From assembly GCA_002329625.1 (NCBI GenBank), contig DCTP01000096.1:15355-22821 (forward strand): a stretch of DNA of 7,467 nt. The letters are read 5' to 3'. This document shows, piece after piece, positions 1-6,503 of this stretch. The notes under the pieces were generated by a model, which was not told the origin of the DNA, made no database searches, and was given only the letters and a program-made list of their open reading frames with translations. The position numbers were made by a program, and so were the translations under genes. Source of the stretch: Leptolinea sp. UBA1437. GTDB taxonomy: Bacteria; Chloroflexota; Anaerolineae; Anaerolineales; Anaerolineaceae. The stretch's first letter is position 1, and the number at the start of each line of letters is the position of its first letter.

Positions 1-531
1 GAGTTTTCGTCCCATAATCCCGACACTCAGCCCGAGATTGCCGGTAGAGCCGACTGCCAGGCTGTAATCGGAAAAGAATTGCCTAAATTTCGCTTCGGTC
101 AAGCAGCGATAATTATCTTGAACCCGAAGTAAGCCGGCTTGAATGGCAAGCGTTTCGGCATATTTCAGGACCTCATAAATCCCACCTCTCGCTTTGATCG
201 AGCCGGAAATCGGAAGGGCATGATCGCATTTCAGAAAAAGGCTGTCATGGTCTGAAAAAGAACAACCGATTCTTTCAGTCATTGCGGCTTTCATAGCACG
301 AATTTCAACCAAAGGAGATTCAATAATACCTTTATTCAAAACAGTTTCAGGGAATGTTTCCGCAATGAATGGAGCAAATCGTTGGAATCGATTTTCCGCA
401 TCTTCGATATCCGCTGTCGTAAATCGCAGATTTTCACCGTAATTTTGATGGGGATTCATCCAGAGAGACGGCTGATAGGTTTGAAGGGAAAGAATTTGCG
501 GATATTTGATAGTCAATTCATCGATATTCAT
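1..531 (-). CDS. dsdA: D-serine dehydratase (ammonia-lyase), N-terminal 177 codons, cut by window edge
   Basis: PLP-dependent cytoplasmic enzyme of the DsdA family that converts D-serine to pyruvate and ammonia (fold type II). The visible translation starts MNIDELTIKYPQ and aligns by eye with E. coli DsdA along its length: RFAPFIAETFPET (residues 51-63), GIIESPLVEI (68-77), then LPISGSIKARGGIYEVL (106-122), in which Lys113 is the expected PLP Schiff-base lysine. The glycine-rich phosphate-binding loop GSTGNLGLSVGI lies at 161-172. The family is about 440 residues long, so roughly 260 residues lie outside the window to the left. The ATG at 531 is chosen because an in-frame TGA lies six codons upstream and an AAGGA Shine-Dalgarno sits about 7 bases before it. 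It is divergent from azlCD across a 212-base region. Identification is very secure; whether the complete gene is intact cannot be seen. Confidence 0.95.
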   Translation of the reverse strand, partial: MNIDELTIKYPQILSLQTYQPSLWMNPHQNYGENLRFTTADIEDAENRFQRFAPFIAETFPETVLNKGIIESPLVEIRAMKAAMTERIGCSFSDHDSLFLKCDHALPISGSIKARGGIYEVLKYAETLAIQAGLLRVQDNYRCLTEAKFRQFFSDYSLAVGSTGNLGLSVGIMGRKL

Positions 532-577
532 TTCATTTTCCTTTTTTCATCCCTTTCATAATTTCGACTTTCCTGTA

Positions 578-583
578 ATTATA
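578..583 (-). promoter_or_regulatory. Possible -10 box for dsdA
   Basis: Read on the minus strand this is a perfect TATAAT, about 47 bases upstream of the dsdA start codon. No good -35 hexamer lies 16-18 bases upstream (the sequence there is near AGAAAT), so an activator may be needed, as DsdC provides for E. coli dsdA. No regulator gene is visible in the window. The call rests on the hexamer and its position only. Confidence 0.4.
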
Positions 584-623
584 TTGAGTTATCATTCGAT
601 ATTTCTGAACCTTGTTATCAATA

Positions 624-639
624 GGGAAGACTCCTTCCC
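624..639. repeat. Small perfect hairpin in the dsdA-azlC divergent region
   Basis: GGGAAG (624-629) and CTTCCC (634-639) can form a perfect 6-bp stem with a 4-base loop. Neither strand has a T-run after it, so it is not a typical intrinsic terminator. It could be an operator, a leader structure or chance. Two copies of GTTATCA (588-594 and 614-620, 26 bases apart) lie just to its left. Confidence 0.3.
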
Positions 640-663
640 CTGTCATGATTCAGCGATTATTTC

Positions 664-692
664 TTTTCAAATCAGGACACTTCCAATAAAAT
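664..692 (+). promoter_or_regulatory. Possible promoter for azlCD
   Basis: TTTTCA (664-669; 4 of 6 matches to the sigma70 -35) and TAAAAT (687-692; 5 of 6 to the -10) are separated by exactly 17 bases and lie about 50 bases upstream of the azlC start. The region is AT-rich, so a chance match is quite possible. Confidence 0.35.
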
Positions 693-743
693 TTTTTCAT
701 TCGGATTGATCTGATGAACCTGTTTCCAAAGGAAGAATAACGA

Positions 744-1436
744 ATGAAGGTTAAAGCTTTAAAGGCAGCTTTTCCGTATACGATTCCCGTTATGATCGGT
801 TATCTATTTCTCGGGATCGGATTCGGTATTTTATTGACCGGAAAAGGATATCCCTGGTGGTTATCACCCTTAATGGCTCTTTTTATTTATGCCGGATCCA
901 TGCAATTTGTTGCGATTGATATCTTTTCGAAAGCATTTAACCCTTTAAATGCTTTGATATTAACTTTGACCGTCAATGCCAGACACCTTTTTTATGGCCT
1001 ATCAATGTTAACGAAGTTTAAGGATATGGATCAAAAAAAGCCTTATCTGATTTTTGCATTGACCGATGAAACCTATTCTCTTCTGTGCTCAACAGAGCCG
1101 CCACAGGGAATCGATCGAAATTGGTTTTATTTTTTTATCGCTTTGCTGGACCAAATCTACTGGGTCACCGGTTGTACTCTCGGTGCGGTCGCAGGATCAT
1201 TGTTAAAATTCAATACGACGGGGATTGACTTTGTAATGACCGCTTTATTTGTTGTCATTATGGTCGAACAATGGGAAAGTTCAAAAAATCATTTGCCCGT
1301 TTTAATCGGAATCGGGGTTTCGGCGGTCTGTTTGCTTCTGTTCGGAAAAGATTTATTCATCCTTCCCTCCATGATCAGTATTCTTGCCATTGTGACGATT
1401 TTCAGAAAATCGATTGAGAGAAGGAATGTCATATGA
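744..1436 (+). CDS. azlC: AzlC family amino-acid exporter, large subunit
   Basis: Large membrane subunit of an AzlCD/YgaZH-type (LIV-E family) exporter; characterised members export branched-chain amino acids and some analogues. The 230-residue length is normal for the family. Characteristic motifs are AGSMQFVA (50-57), VNARHLFYGLSM (77-88), TDETYSL (107-113) and DQIYWVTG (136-143). Hydrophobic segments fall near residues 12-32, 38-58, 66-78, 126-152, 161-175, 185-200 and 204-220, and the C-terminus is basic. The ATG at 744 is preceded by AAAGGAAG about 8 bases upstream. The last four bases overlap the start of azlD (ATGA), so the two are translationally coupled, as expected for subunits of one transporter. 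Substrate cannot be read from the sequence; the divergent dsdA neighbour leaves serine-like or other amino acids open. Confidence 0.93.
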   Translation: MKVKALKAAFPYTIPVMIGYLFLGIGFGILLTGKGYPWWLSPLMALFIYAGSMQFVAIDIFSKAFNPLNALILTLTVNARHLFYGLSMLTKFKDMDQKKPYLIFALTDETYSLLCSTEPPQGIDRNWFYFFIALLDQIYWVTGCTLGAVAGSLLKFNTTGIDFVMTALFVVIMVEQWESSKNHLPVLIGIGVSAVCLLLFGKDLFILPSMISILAIVTIFRKSIERRNVI

Positions 1437-1765
1437 CGATCCGACAAATTCTTATTACCATCTTGGTGATTGTTTTCGGTACCGTCCTCACTCGTTCTCT
1501 TCCTTTCCTTATCTTCCCGGATTCTAAGGAATCACCCGATTCTATTAAATATCTCGGACAGGTCCTTCCTTATGCGATTATCGGAATGCTTGTCGTCTAT
1601 TGTCTAAAGAATGTAAATCTATTGAATTTTCCGTTTGGGATTCCGGAAGGAATTGCTTTGATTTACGTGTTGCTTGCTCATCATCACCGACACAATTTGT
1701 TGTTGAGTATCGGGGGAGGTACAATATTATATATGGTAATGGTACAGTTTCTGTTTACCGTCTGA
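1433..1765 (+). CDS. azlD: AzlD family amino-acid exporter, small subunit
   Basis: Small membrane subunit that pairs with AzlC to form the exporter. It is 110 residues long, normal for AzlD/YgaH. Family features are TRSLPFLIF (20-28) after the first hydrophobic segment, LGQVLPYAIIGMLVVYCLK (41-59), and a C-terminal NLLLSIGGGTILYM (88-101). Three to four membrane segments are likely (about 4-19, 44-58, 66-82, 89-108). A run HHHRH at 83-87 separates the last two. It starts inside the azlC stop (ATGA), with AAGGA about 7 bases upstream. The relation to azlC is certain; the transported substrate is not. Confidence 0.92.
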   Translation: MTIRQILITILVIVFGTVLTRSLPFLIFPDSKESPDSIKYLGQVLPYAIIGMLVVYCLKNVNLLNFPFGIPEGIALIYVLLAHHHRHNLLLSIGGGTILYMVMVQFLFTV

Positions 1766-1769
1766 TCCC

Positions 1770-1812
1770 TTTTATGAACCGCAGTTTCGATTCGTTCGAA
1801 TGAGTCATAAAA
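1770..1812. repeat. Nested inverted repeat between azlD and dnaN
   Basis: An outer 8-bp arm pair, TTTTATGA (1770-1777) and TCATAAAA (1805-1812), encloses an inner 5-bp pair, TTCGA (1786-1790) and TCGAA (1796-1800). It begins 5 bases after the azlD stop, where a terminator for azlCD would be expected. No T-run follows on either strand, so it is not a canonical intrinsic terminator. It also ends 18 bases before the dnaN extended -10. Confidence 0.35.
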
Positions 1813-1829
1813 ATGAAAATAGTGGAAAG

Positions 1830-1838
1830 TGGTATACT
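1830..1838 (+). promoter_or_regulatory. Extended -10 promoter of dnaN
   Basis: TGG-TATACT is an extended -10 element (TGn plus a 5-of-6 -10 hexamer). No -35 match lies 17 bases upstream, which is usual for extended -10 promoters. The predicted start of transcription near 1845 gives a leader of about 28 bases containing the dnaN Shine-Dalgarno. It would drive dnaN and the following ATP-grasp gene. Confidence 0.6.
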
Positions 1839-1872
1839 TTTAGCACAAAATTAAACACATTGGGAGTTGGAT

Positions 1873-3003
1873 ATGAAAGTCTCCGTATCACAAACGAATC
1901 TCGCACAGGCTTTAAGTATCGTTTCTCATGCTGTCGCAACCAAAAGCACACTGGCTATATTGGTCAACATTTTGATAACGACCGAAGACGGCCAATTGAG
2001 ACTTTCAGCCACCAATCTTGAAATAGGCATCAATTATCGCATACCGGCTGACATCATCGAAGAAGGTGCCGTGACTGTTCCGGCGAAACTGATGATTGAT
2101 TTGATCAATACGCTTCCGAATGATACCGTCTATCTGGAATTGGATACGAAAACTCAAACTTTATCGATTCGTTGTCTACAGGTGATTACGGAAATCAAAG
2201 GGATTGACGCAAATGAATTCCCGCCGATGCCAGTTTTTGAAGAAGAAGATGCGCTGTCATTTGACGGTTCCGAACTTCGAAAAATGATACAACAAGTCGC
2301 TTTCGCGGCTTCAAATGATGATGCTCGCCCGATTTTACAGGGAATTTACCTGACCGCAGCCGGAAAAACAATGACAATGGTTGCGACTGACGGCTTTCGA
2401 ATCGCGATACGTAATTCGACGTTAAAGGAGAGTTTTAATCAGCCGTTATCAGCAATCATCCCCGCTCGGGCTTTGATCGAGTTGGTCCGGATAACCAACG
2501 ATTCAGATAAGCAGATTATGATGACAATTTCTGCTGGACGGAATCAGGTTATATTTCATCTGCCGCAACTTGATTTAGCATCACAAACGATTTCTGGAAA
2601 TTATGTGGATTACAAAGCTATTGTTCCGAAATCATTTCAGACTACTACAGTCGTTTCAACGGCTGCTTTCCAAAAAACCTGCAGTCAAGCGATGATTATT
2701 GCCCGCGATGCAAAATATTTGACTCGTTTTAATATCATGGGGCAGGAAAACGGAATGGGAAAGATTCAAGTCACAGCGCAATCGGAAGAATCAGGTTTTT
2801 ATGAAAATTATATTGACGCGAATGTTGACGGACCCGATATTCAGATTGCATTCAACGTCTTATTTCTAAAAGAAGTACTGGATGTGATCACCACACCCAA
2901 CGTTTCTCTGCGCACCAATACAAATGTTTCGCCGGGGTTGATTGTCCCTCTCGATAATGAGAATGAATTCCAATACGTGATTATGCCGATGCATTTGGGA
3001 TAA
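1873..3003 (+). CDS. dnaN: DNA polymerase III subunit beta (sliding clamp)
   Basis: Ring-forming processivity clamp that tethers DNA polymerase III and other partners to DNA. It is 376 residues long, as usual for three clamp domains (roughly 1-122, 126-250 and 251-376). Recognisable positions include KSTLAILVNILI (24-35) in domain 1, ATDGFRIAIR (171-180) in domain 2, the domain 2/3 linker SGNYVDYKAIVPK (241-253), and a C-terminal YVIMPMHL (368-375) that forms part of the partner-binding pocket. The ATG at 1873 is preferred because GGGAG (1862-1866) lies exactly 6 bases upstream; an in-frame TTG at 1867 would touch that site. Two usually conserved positions differ: TLPIL reads TLAIL (Ala28), and the G-x-F-P-D-Y linker reads GNYVDY. 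No dnaA, recF or DnaA box is visible nearby, so this is either a relocated dnaN or a second clamp copy. The next gene starts 15 bases after the stop. Confidence 0.95.
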   Translation: MKVSVSQTNLAQALSIVSHAVATKSTLAILVNILITTEDGQLRLSATNLEIGINYRIPADIIEEGAVTVPAKLMIDLINTLPNDTVYLELDTKTQTLSIRCLQVITEIKGIDANEFPPMPVFEEEDALSFDGSELRKMIQQVAFAASNDDARPILQGIYLTAAGKTMTMVATDGFRIAIRNSTLKESFNQPLSAIIPARALIELVRITNDSDKQIMMTISAGRNQVIFHLPQLDLASQTISGNYVDYKAIVPKSFQTTTVVSTAAFQKTCSQAMIIARDAKYLTRFNIMGQENGMGKIQVTAQSEESGFYENYIDANVDGPDIQIAFNVLFLKEVLDVITTPNVSLRTNTNVSPGLIVPLDNENEFQYVIMPMHLG

Positions 3004-3018
3004 AAATGACAAACAGAA

Positions 3019-5253
3019 ATGATACCGTCGACCAACAACTCATTTAATTCGAATGTATTGTTTTCGATTCAAATTATTCTGGCGCAATATCCGATATTGC
3101 AGGACAGAATTAGTGAAGCCATGTTTAATCGGCTTGTACAGGATGGATATACTACTTTTGCCGAGTTTGAGGAGAGGGTCCGTGATTTTGCATTGATGTC
3201 CCAACGGAGAGAGGGACTGCAAAATCCGTTCGGACAGGAAGGACCGAATATTTGGGAGAATCGCCTTCAACGTGTCCGCGCTCAGTTGATTAATGTTGAG
3301 TTTTCTCAGCATTACTCCATAAACGTATTCAATTCCATCGTTAATGACGTCATCCAAAATCGGGTTGTTGAAAAACAACCTCTTTTTATGTGGCACAACC
3401 TCGAATTCGCTTCGGAAGAAACGATTTTCGATCAGGCTTTAGCCATCGAGCGGATGCCGGCAGCCGAGCGAAAAGAATATGAATCAAAGTTGATGGGTGC
3501 CAAAGTAGTGCTGATTCGCCGTCTTTTGAGTGAACAGTTGCCTTATGTGGAAATCGCCAAAAATTATTTTTCCATTCAGGACTTGATCGAGATCAGTAAG
3601 CATCGGATCGGAAAAGGATGTATCGGCGGAAAGTCAGCCGGAATGCTGCTAGCCCGTCGAATTTTACAAGGCGCCGAGGATGAGGAAATTCGCAGTTCCG
3701 CTACGGCAAAAGAATCGTTTTTCATCGGTGCGGATGAATATTATTCTTTTCTTTCCATCAACGATCGATTGGATTTGCTTGATTTTCGTTATGACAATGA
3801 AGACCAATACTGGAGTCGTTATCCGGAAATACGCGAGAGTTTTAAAAATACCAATTTTTCAAAAGAAATTATCGAAAGTCTCGAACGGGTTGTGAGGGAA
3901 TTTCAAGGAAAACCGTTTATTGTCCGATCTTCCAGCCTTTTGGAAGACGGGTTCAATTATTCTTTAAGCGGACTCTATGAAAGCCATGTGATCGCCAATC
4001 AGGGATCGGTTTCCGAGGGATTAAATAAACTGTTAGATGCAATCCGCGATATTTATGCCGGTACTTTTGATCCACGTGTGCTGACTTATCGTCTTCGTAA
4101 CGGTTTGATTGATTACCCCGAAAGCATGGGAATCCTGATTCAAGTAATTACCGGAAATAAGCAGGGAAATTATCTTTTCCCGGATATCTCAGGAGTGGGC
4201 GCAAGCAAAAGTCCGTTTATTTGGCAGGGAAATTCAAAGAATACATCTACCGACGAAGGTTATATTCGAGTGGTTTGTGGGTTGGGAACCCGTGCCATTA
4301 AGCGAAACGGATATGATTTTTCGCAAATAGTTGTTCTGAATGATCCGGATAAAATCCGCACGGTTTTCTCGATCGATGACCCGATTTATTCTCAGGAAAT
4401 GATCGACGTCATCAATTTGAAAAACAATCAATTTGAATCGTTGGATGTAACAAGTATTGTCAACGAGAAATATAACCTTTTCCCTTGGATGGCTCAGATT
4501 TATAAAGACGGTTCCTTGCAGCCGGTTGTTCGAGGAATGAATCCGGATCGTTATGTCATTAATTTCAACGAATTGATCAAGAAAAGTTCATTTACCAAGC
4601 TTCTGCGGGACATTCTTTCAATCCTTGAAAAGGCATACAGACGGCCTGTCCTTATTGAATTTACGATTTTGGTCAATCTGTCGAACGGGGCATTGCCCTC
4701 TTTCCAGGTGCAGATCGATAAATGCCGCCCGGTGAATATTTCCGATCGAATGAAAGGACAGTGGACTTTCGAAGAAATCGATCCGAATTCAAGATTCCTT
4801 GAAACCGATTTGTATGTTCAAAACGGGTTGTTGAAGAATATTGATTATGTTGTTTGGATTGATTCTCATGAATTGGCAAAATTCGCCGGAAATAACCCAC
4901 ATGCGGCTGCCGGCCTCATCCGAAACCTGAATAAGGCAATGGAAAATCAGCGATTTATTCTGATGAGCAATGATCGTTTCGGCACTTCCGATATGGGGGG
5001 TGGTTTGCCGGTCGCTTATAGCGATATTACCAATGCACAGGCAATTGTGGAAATCTCCGATTCGCAAAAAGGAAAAAACGCCGATCCAATGGTCGGCTCA
5101 CAATTTTATCAAAATTTATTGGAAGCAGGCATCTTTACGATCAGTATTAATTTGGAACGGAAGGGTTGCTTTTTTGATCAGGCTTTTTTGGATACACAAC
5201 TTAACCAATTGACTTCATGGATTGATCAAGCCGCAGCAGTAAAAGCGGTTTAA
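3019..5253 (+). CDS. PEP/pyruvate-binding (PPDK_N, ATP-grasp) domain protein lacking the catalytic His and PEP domains
   Basis: Large soluble protein of 744 residues. The middle (about 190-575) resembles the nucleotide-binding domain of pyruvate phosphate dikinase and PEP synthase. IGGKSAG (202-208) carries the lysine of the ATP loop, and IVRSSSLLEDG (301-311) the conserved arginine; PDISGVGAS (388-396) and GLGTRAI (421-427) follow. LIEFTI (545-550) and QVQIDKCRPV (563-572) match the glutamate and glutamine positions of PPDK (IEFT...LQTR). The N-terminal 190 residues look helical and are unassigned, as is the C-terminal part, 576-744. No phosphohistidine motif (GGxxSHAA) and no PEP/pyruvate barrel is present, so it cannot be a complete dikinase; it may be an ATP-dependent phosphotransferase of unknown substrate. 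An in-frame TGA at 3007 rules out an earlier start, and there is no clear Shine-Dalgarno before 3019, so translation may be coupled to dnaN 15 bases upstream. Domain call firm, function unknown. Confidence 0.85.
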   Translation: MIPSTNNSFNSNVLFSIQIILAQYPILQDRISEAMFNRLVQDGYTTFAEFEERVRDFALMSQRREGLQNPFGQEGPNIWENRLQRVRAQLINVEFSQHYSINVFNSIVNDVIQNRVVEKQPLFMWHNLEFASEETIFDQALAIERMPAAERKEYESKLMGAKVVLIRRLLSEQLPYVEIAKNYFSIQDLIEISKHRIGKGCIGGKSAGMLLARRILQGAEDEEIRSSATAKESFFIGADEYYSFLSINDRLDLLDFRYDNEDQYWSRYPEIRESFKNTNFSKEIIESLERVVREFQGKPFIVRSSSLLEDGFNYSLSGLYESHVIANQGSVSEGLNKLLDAIRDIYAGTFDPRVLTYRLRNGLIDYPESMGILIQVITGNKQGNYLFPDISGVGASKSPFIWQGNSKNTSTDEGYIRVVCGLGTRAIKRNGYDFSQIVVLNDPDKIRTVFSIDDPIYSQEMIDVINLKNNQFESLDVTSIVNEKYNLFPWMAQIYKDGSLQPVVRGMNPDRYVINFNELIKKSSFTKLLRDILSILEKAYRRPVLIEFTILVNLSNGALPSFQVQIDKCRPVNISDRMKGQWTFEEIDPNSRFLETDLYVQNGLLKNIDYVVWIDSHELAKFAGNNPHAAAGLIRNLNKAMENQRFILMSNDRFGTSDMGGGLPVAYSDITNAQAIVEISDSQKGKNADPMVGSQFYQNLLEAGIFTISINLERKGCFFDQAFLDTQLNQLTSWIDQAAAVKAV

Positions 5254-5324
5254 GTCTTGGCTGTCAAAGGATATCGGGGATTTGAAAAACTCAATATCGC
5301 CTTTGATCAAAATCGAGGGAAAAC

Positions 5325-5352
5325 AACCGCTTATTTTTCAAAATAAACGGTT
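5325..5352 (-). terminator. Terminator of the AIR-synthase gene, stop codon in the loop
   Basis: Two 13-base arms (5325-5337 and 5340-5352) pair completely on the minus-strand RNA with one G-U wobble. The tip contains the TGA stop of the AIR-synthase gene (5338-5340). The minus-strand sequence after the stem is GTTTTCCC, a modest U-run. On the plus strand the same arms have one C-A mismatch and are followed by TTTTC after the stem, so it may also terminate transcription from the convergent ATP-grasp gene, which ends 71 bases to the left. Confidence 0.6.
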
Positions 5353-6366
5353 TTCATGCTGAAAAACTTTCGTAATATCATCCTGTTCCGACCAAGGGAG
5401 CAGGGTTTTATTTTTAATATCCGAGACGGAAACCTCTTTCTGATCTGTGACGAGCCCTATTTTCGAGCAGGAGATATCGGCTTTTTCCAACGCTTGAATA
5501 ATTTTTGCGCTGTCCTGCGCTTCCACAGAGAGCAGCAATGCGCCGGATGCGATGGTGTTCAACGGATTTAAATGAAATCGCTTGCATATTTTTGCGGATA
5601 ATTCCGGAATGGGAATTCTTTCGGGATCGATTTCCAATGCATAACCCGAAGCGGTCGAAAATTCCCACAAAGCGGAAGCCAAACCACCCTCCGTCGGATC
5701 GTGCATACCGGTAACGGTTCCGTTTTGAAGCGCGATTTGCGCATCTTTGGTTACTCCGATTCCGGGAATATGGGTAAATGCCTTCGCCTCGATCAATTCG
5801 TCCTCACTCAATACTTCTTTCAGAAGATCCGGAAATTCTTTTGCCAATAAAGCCGTCCCTTCAATCGGGATCCCTTTTGTTAATAGTAATTCATTCCCCG
5901 GCCGCACTCCCTTCGGTGTAACCAAACGGTCCTTCTCCGCCTCGCCGATCAGGGAACAAACAAGAATCGGCCGATTTAAATCAACCGTGATTTCCGTATG
6001 AGCATTCACTAATGAAATATTAATTTCCGCGGCAGCCTGATAGATTTGATTGGTAATTTCGAGAATAAGCCGCTCGGTTGTTGACTTCTCGGGCATCAAG
6101 GCTGTTATCATCATCCATTCGGGTTTCGCACCTGTCGTTGCGATATCATTTGCGCTGATTTGAACCGCGTACCAACCGATTTCTTCGGTTGCGAAAGTGA
6201 TCGGATCTGTTTTCATAACCAGGTAACGGTCTCCGCCATCGATTACGCCACAATCCAGTCCGATCCCAGGTCCGAGTACGATACGATGGTCAAAAAACGG
6301 CGCCCGTTGAATAATATCCTTTAATAATTCCGGCTTGATCTTACCGGTCGGCAAAAATTGATCCAA
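5338..6366 (-). CDS. AIR synthase-related (PurM/HypE/ThiL-like) family protein
   Basis: ATP-binding protein of the PurM superfamily, whose members (PurM, PurL, ThiL, SelD, HypE) bind ATP between an N- and a C-terminal alpha/beta domain. Numbered from the TTG start (342 residues): GPGIGLDCGVID (32-43) is the N-terminal nucleotide-binding motif with its aspartate; KTDPITFATEEIG (52-64), SANDIATTGAKP (71-82) and AHTEIT (122-127) follow; DPTEGGLASALWE (223-235) and NTIASGALLLSV (270-281) mark the C-terminal domain. This is closest to the stand-alone HypE-like AIR synthases of archaea and anaerobic bacteria, whose substrate is unknown. No other hyp gene is visible, so hypE is not claimed. The start is moved from ATG 6408 to TTG 6366 because 6408 lies inside the extended -10 box and has no Shine-Dalgarno, whereas TTG 6366 has GGGAG 7 bases upstream. 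If 6408 were used, the protein would have 14 extra residues. Confidence 0.85.
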   Translation of the reverse strand: MDQFLPTGKIKPELLKDIIQRAPFFDHRIVLGPGIGLDCGVIDGGDRYLVMKTDPITFATEEIGWYAVQISANDIATTGAKPEWMMITALMPEKSTTERLILEITNQIYQAAAEINISLVNAHTEITVDLNRPILVCSLIGEAEKDRLVTPKGVRPGNELLLTKGIPIEGTALLAKEFPDLLKEVLSEDELIEAKAFTHIPGIGVTKDAQIALQNGTVTGMHDPTEGGLASALWEFSTASGYALEIDPERIPIPELSAKICKRFHLNPLNTIASGALLLSVEAQDSAKIIQALEKADISCSKIGLVTDQKEVSVSDIKNKTLLPWSEQDDITKVFQHENRLF

Positions 6367-6373
6367 AATCCAG

Positions 6374-6378
6374 CTCCC
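6374..6378 (-). promoter_or_regulatory. Ribosome binding site that fixes the AIR-synthase start at TTG 6366
   Basis: On the minus strand GGGAG lies 7 bases before an in-frame TTG (6366-6364). The other candidate, ATG 6408, is preceded by TCTGTTCTCATA, with no purine-rich site. Homologues, as I recall them, begin shortly before a phrase like LPTGKIKPELL, which fits initiation at 6366. Confidence 0.6.
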
Positions 6379-6398
6379 TAAGTTTATTCGCAGAGGCA

Positions 6399-6407
6399 AG
6401 TATAACA
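6399..6407 (-). promoter_or_regulatory. Extended -10 promoter of the AIR-synthase gene
   Basis: On the minus strand TGT-TATACT is an extended -10, the same TGnTATACT pattern as before dnaN. No -35 match lies 17 bases upstream. The predicted transcript start near 6392 lies downstream of the ATG at 6408, which would exclude that codon from the message, and gives a leader of about 26 bases before TTG 6366. Confidence 0.55.
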
Positions 6408-6503
6408 TTATGAGAACAGAATCTCTCCGGAAACGAATAAAAACCTGAAGGTCACCGAATTTCGATTCCTTTTAGCAAATCCATTAAAATTCCGTTATTC
6501 AGC

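Noticed and set aside
506..709. 67-codon plus-strand open frame rich in Phe, Ser and His
   Set aside because: It overlaps the dsdA start and fills the divergent intergenic region. It has no ribosome site and a composition typical of AT-rich noncoding sequence.
1766..1872. Replication origin upstream of dnaN
   Set aside because: I looked for DnaA boxes (TTATCCACA-like) and AT-rich 13-mers on both strands and saw none.
3006..3047. 13-codon open frame (ATG 3006) overlapping the ATP-grasp start
   Set aside because: It has no ribosome site, is out of frame with its surroundings and has a random-looking product; probably incidental.
3040..3396. 118-codon minus-strand open frame inside the ATP-grasp gene
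   Set aside because: It lies antisense to a well-supported coding frame, with no recognisable motif or ribosome site.
4891..4917. NNPHAAAGL at residues 625-633 of the ATP-grasp protein as a possible phosphohistidine site
   Set aside because: It lacks the GGxTSHAA context of dikinase histidine domains; only the HAA letters agree.
4789..5067. 92-codon minus-strand open frame
   Set aside because: It is antisense to the ATP-grasp gene and has no protein-like family features.
5302..5311. Perfect palindrome TTTGATCAAA in the gap after the ATP-grasp gene
   Set aside because: A 10-base AT-rich palindrome is expected by chance at this scale, and it is not near a promoter.
5338..6366. Selenophosphate synthetase (SelD) or true HypE
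   Set aside because: There is no SelD Cys/Sec-Gly-Cys-Lys active-site segment and no HypE C-terminal cysteine tail; the protein ends HENRLF and no hyp or sel neighbours are visible.
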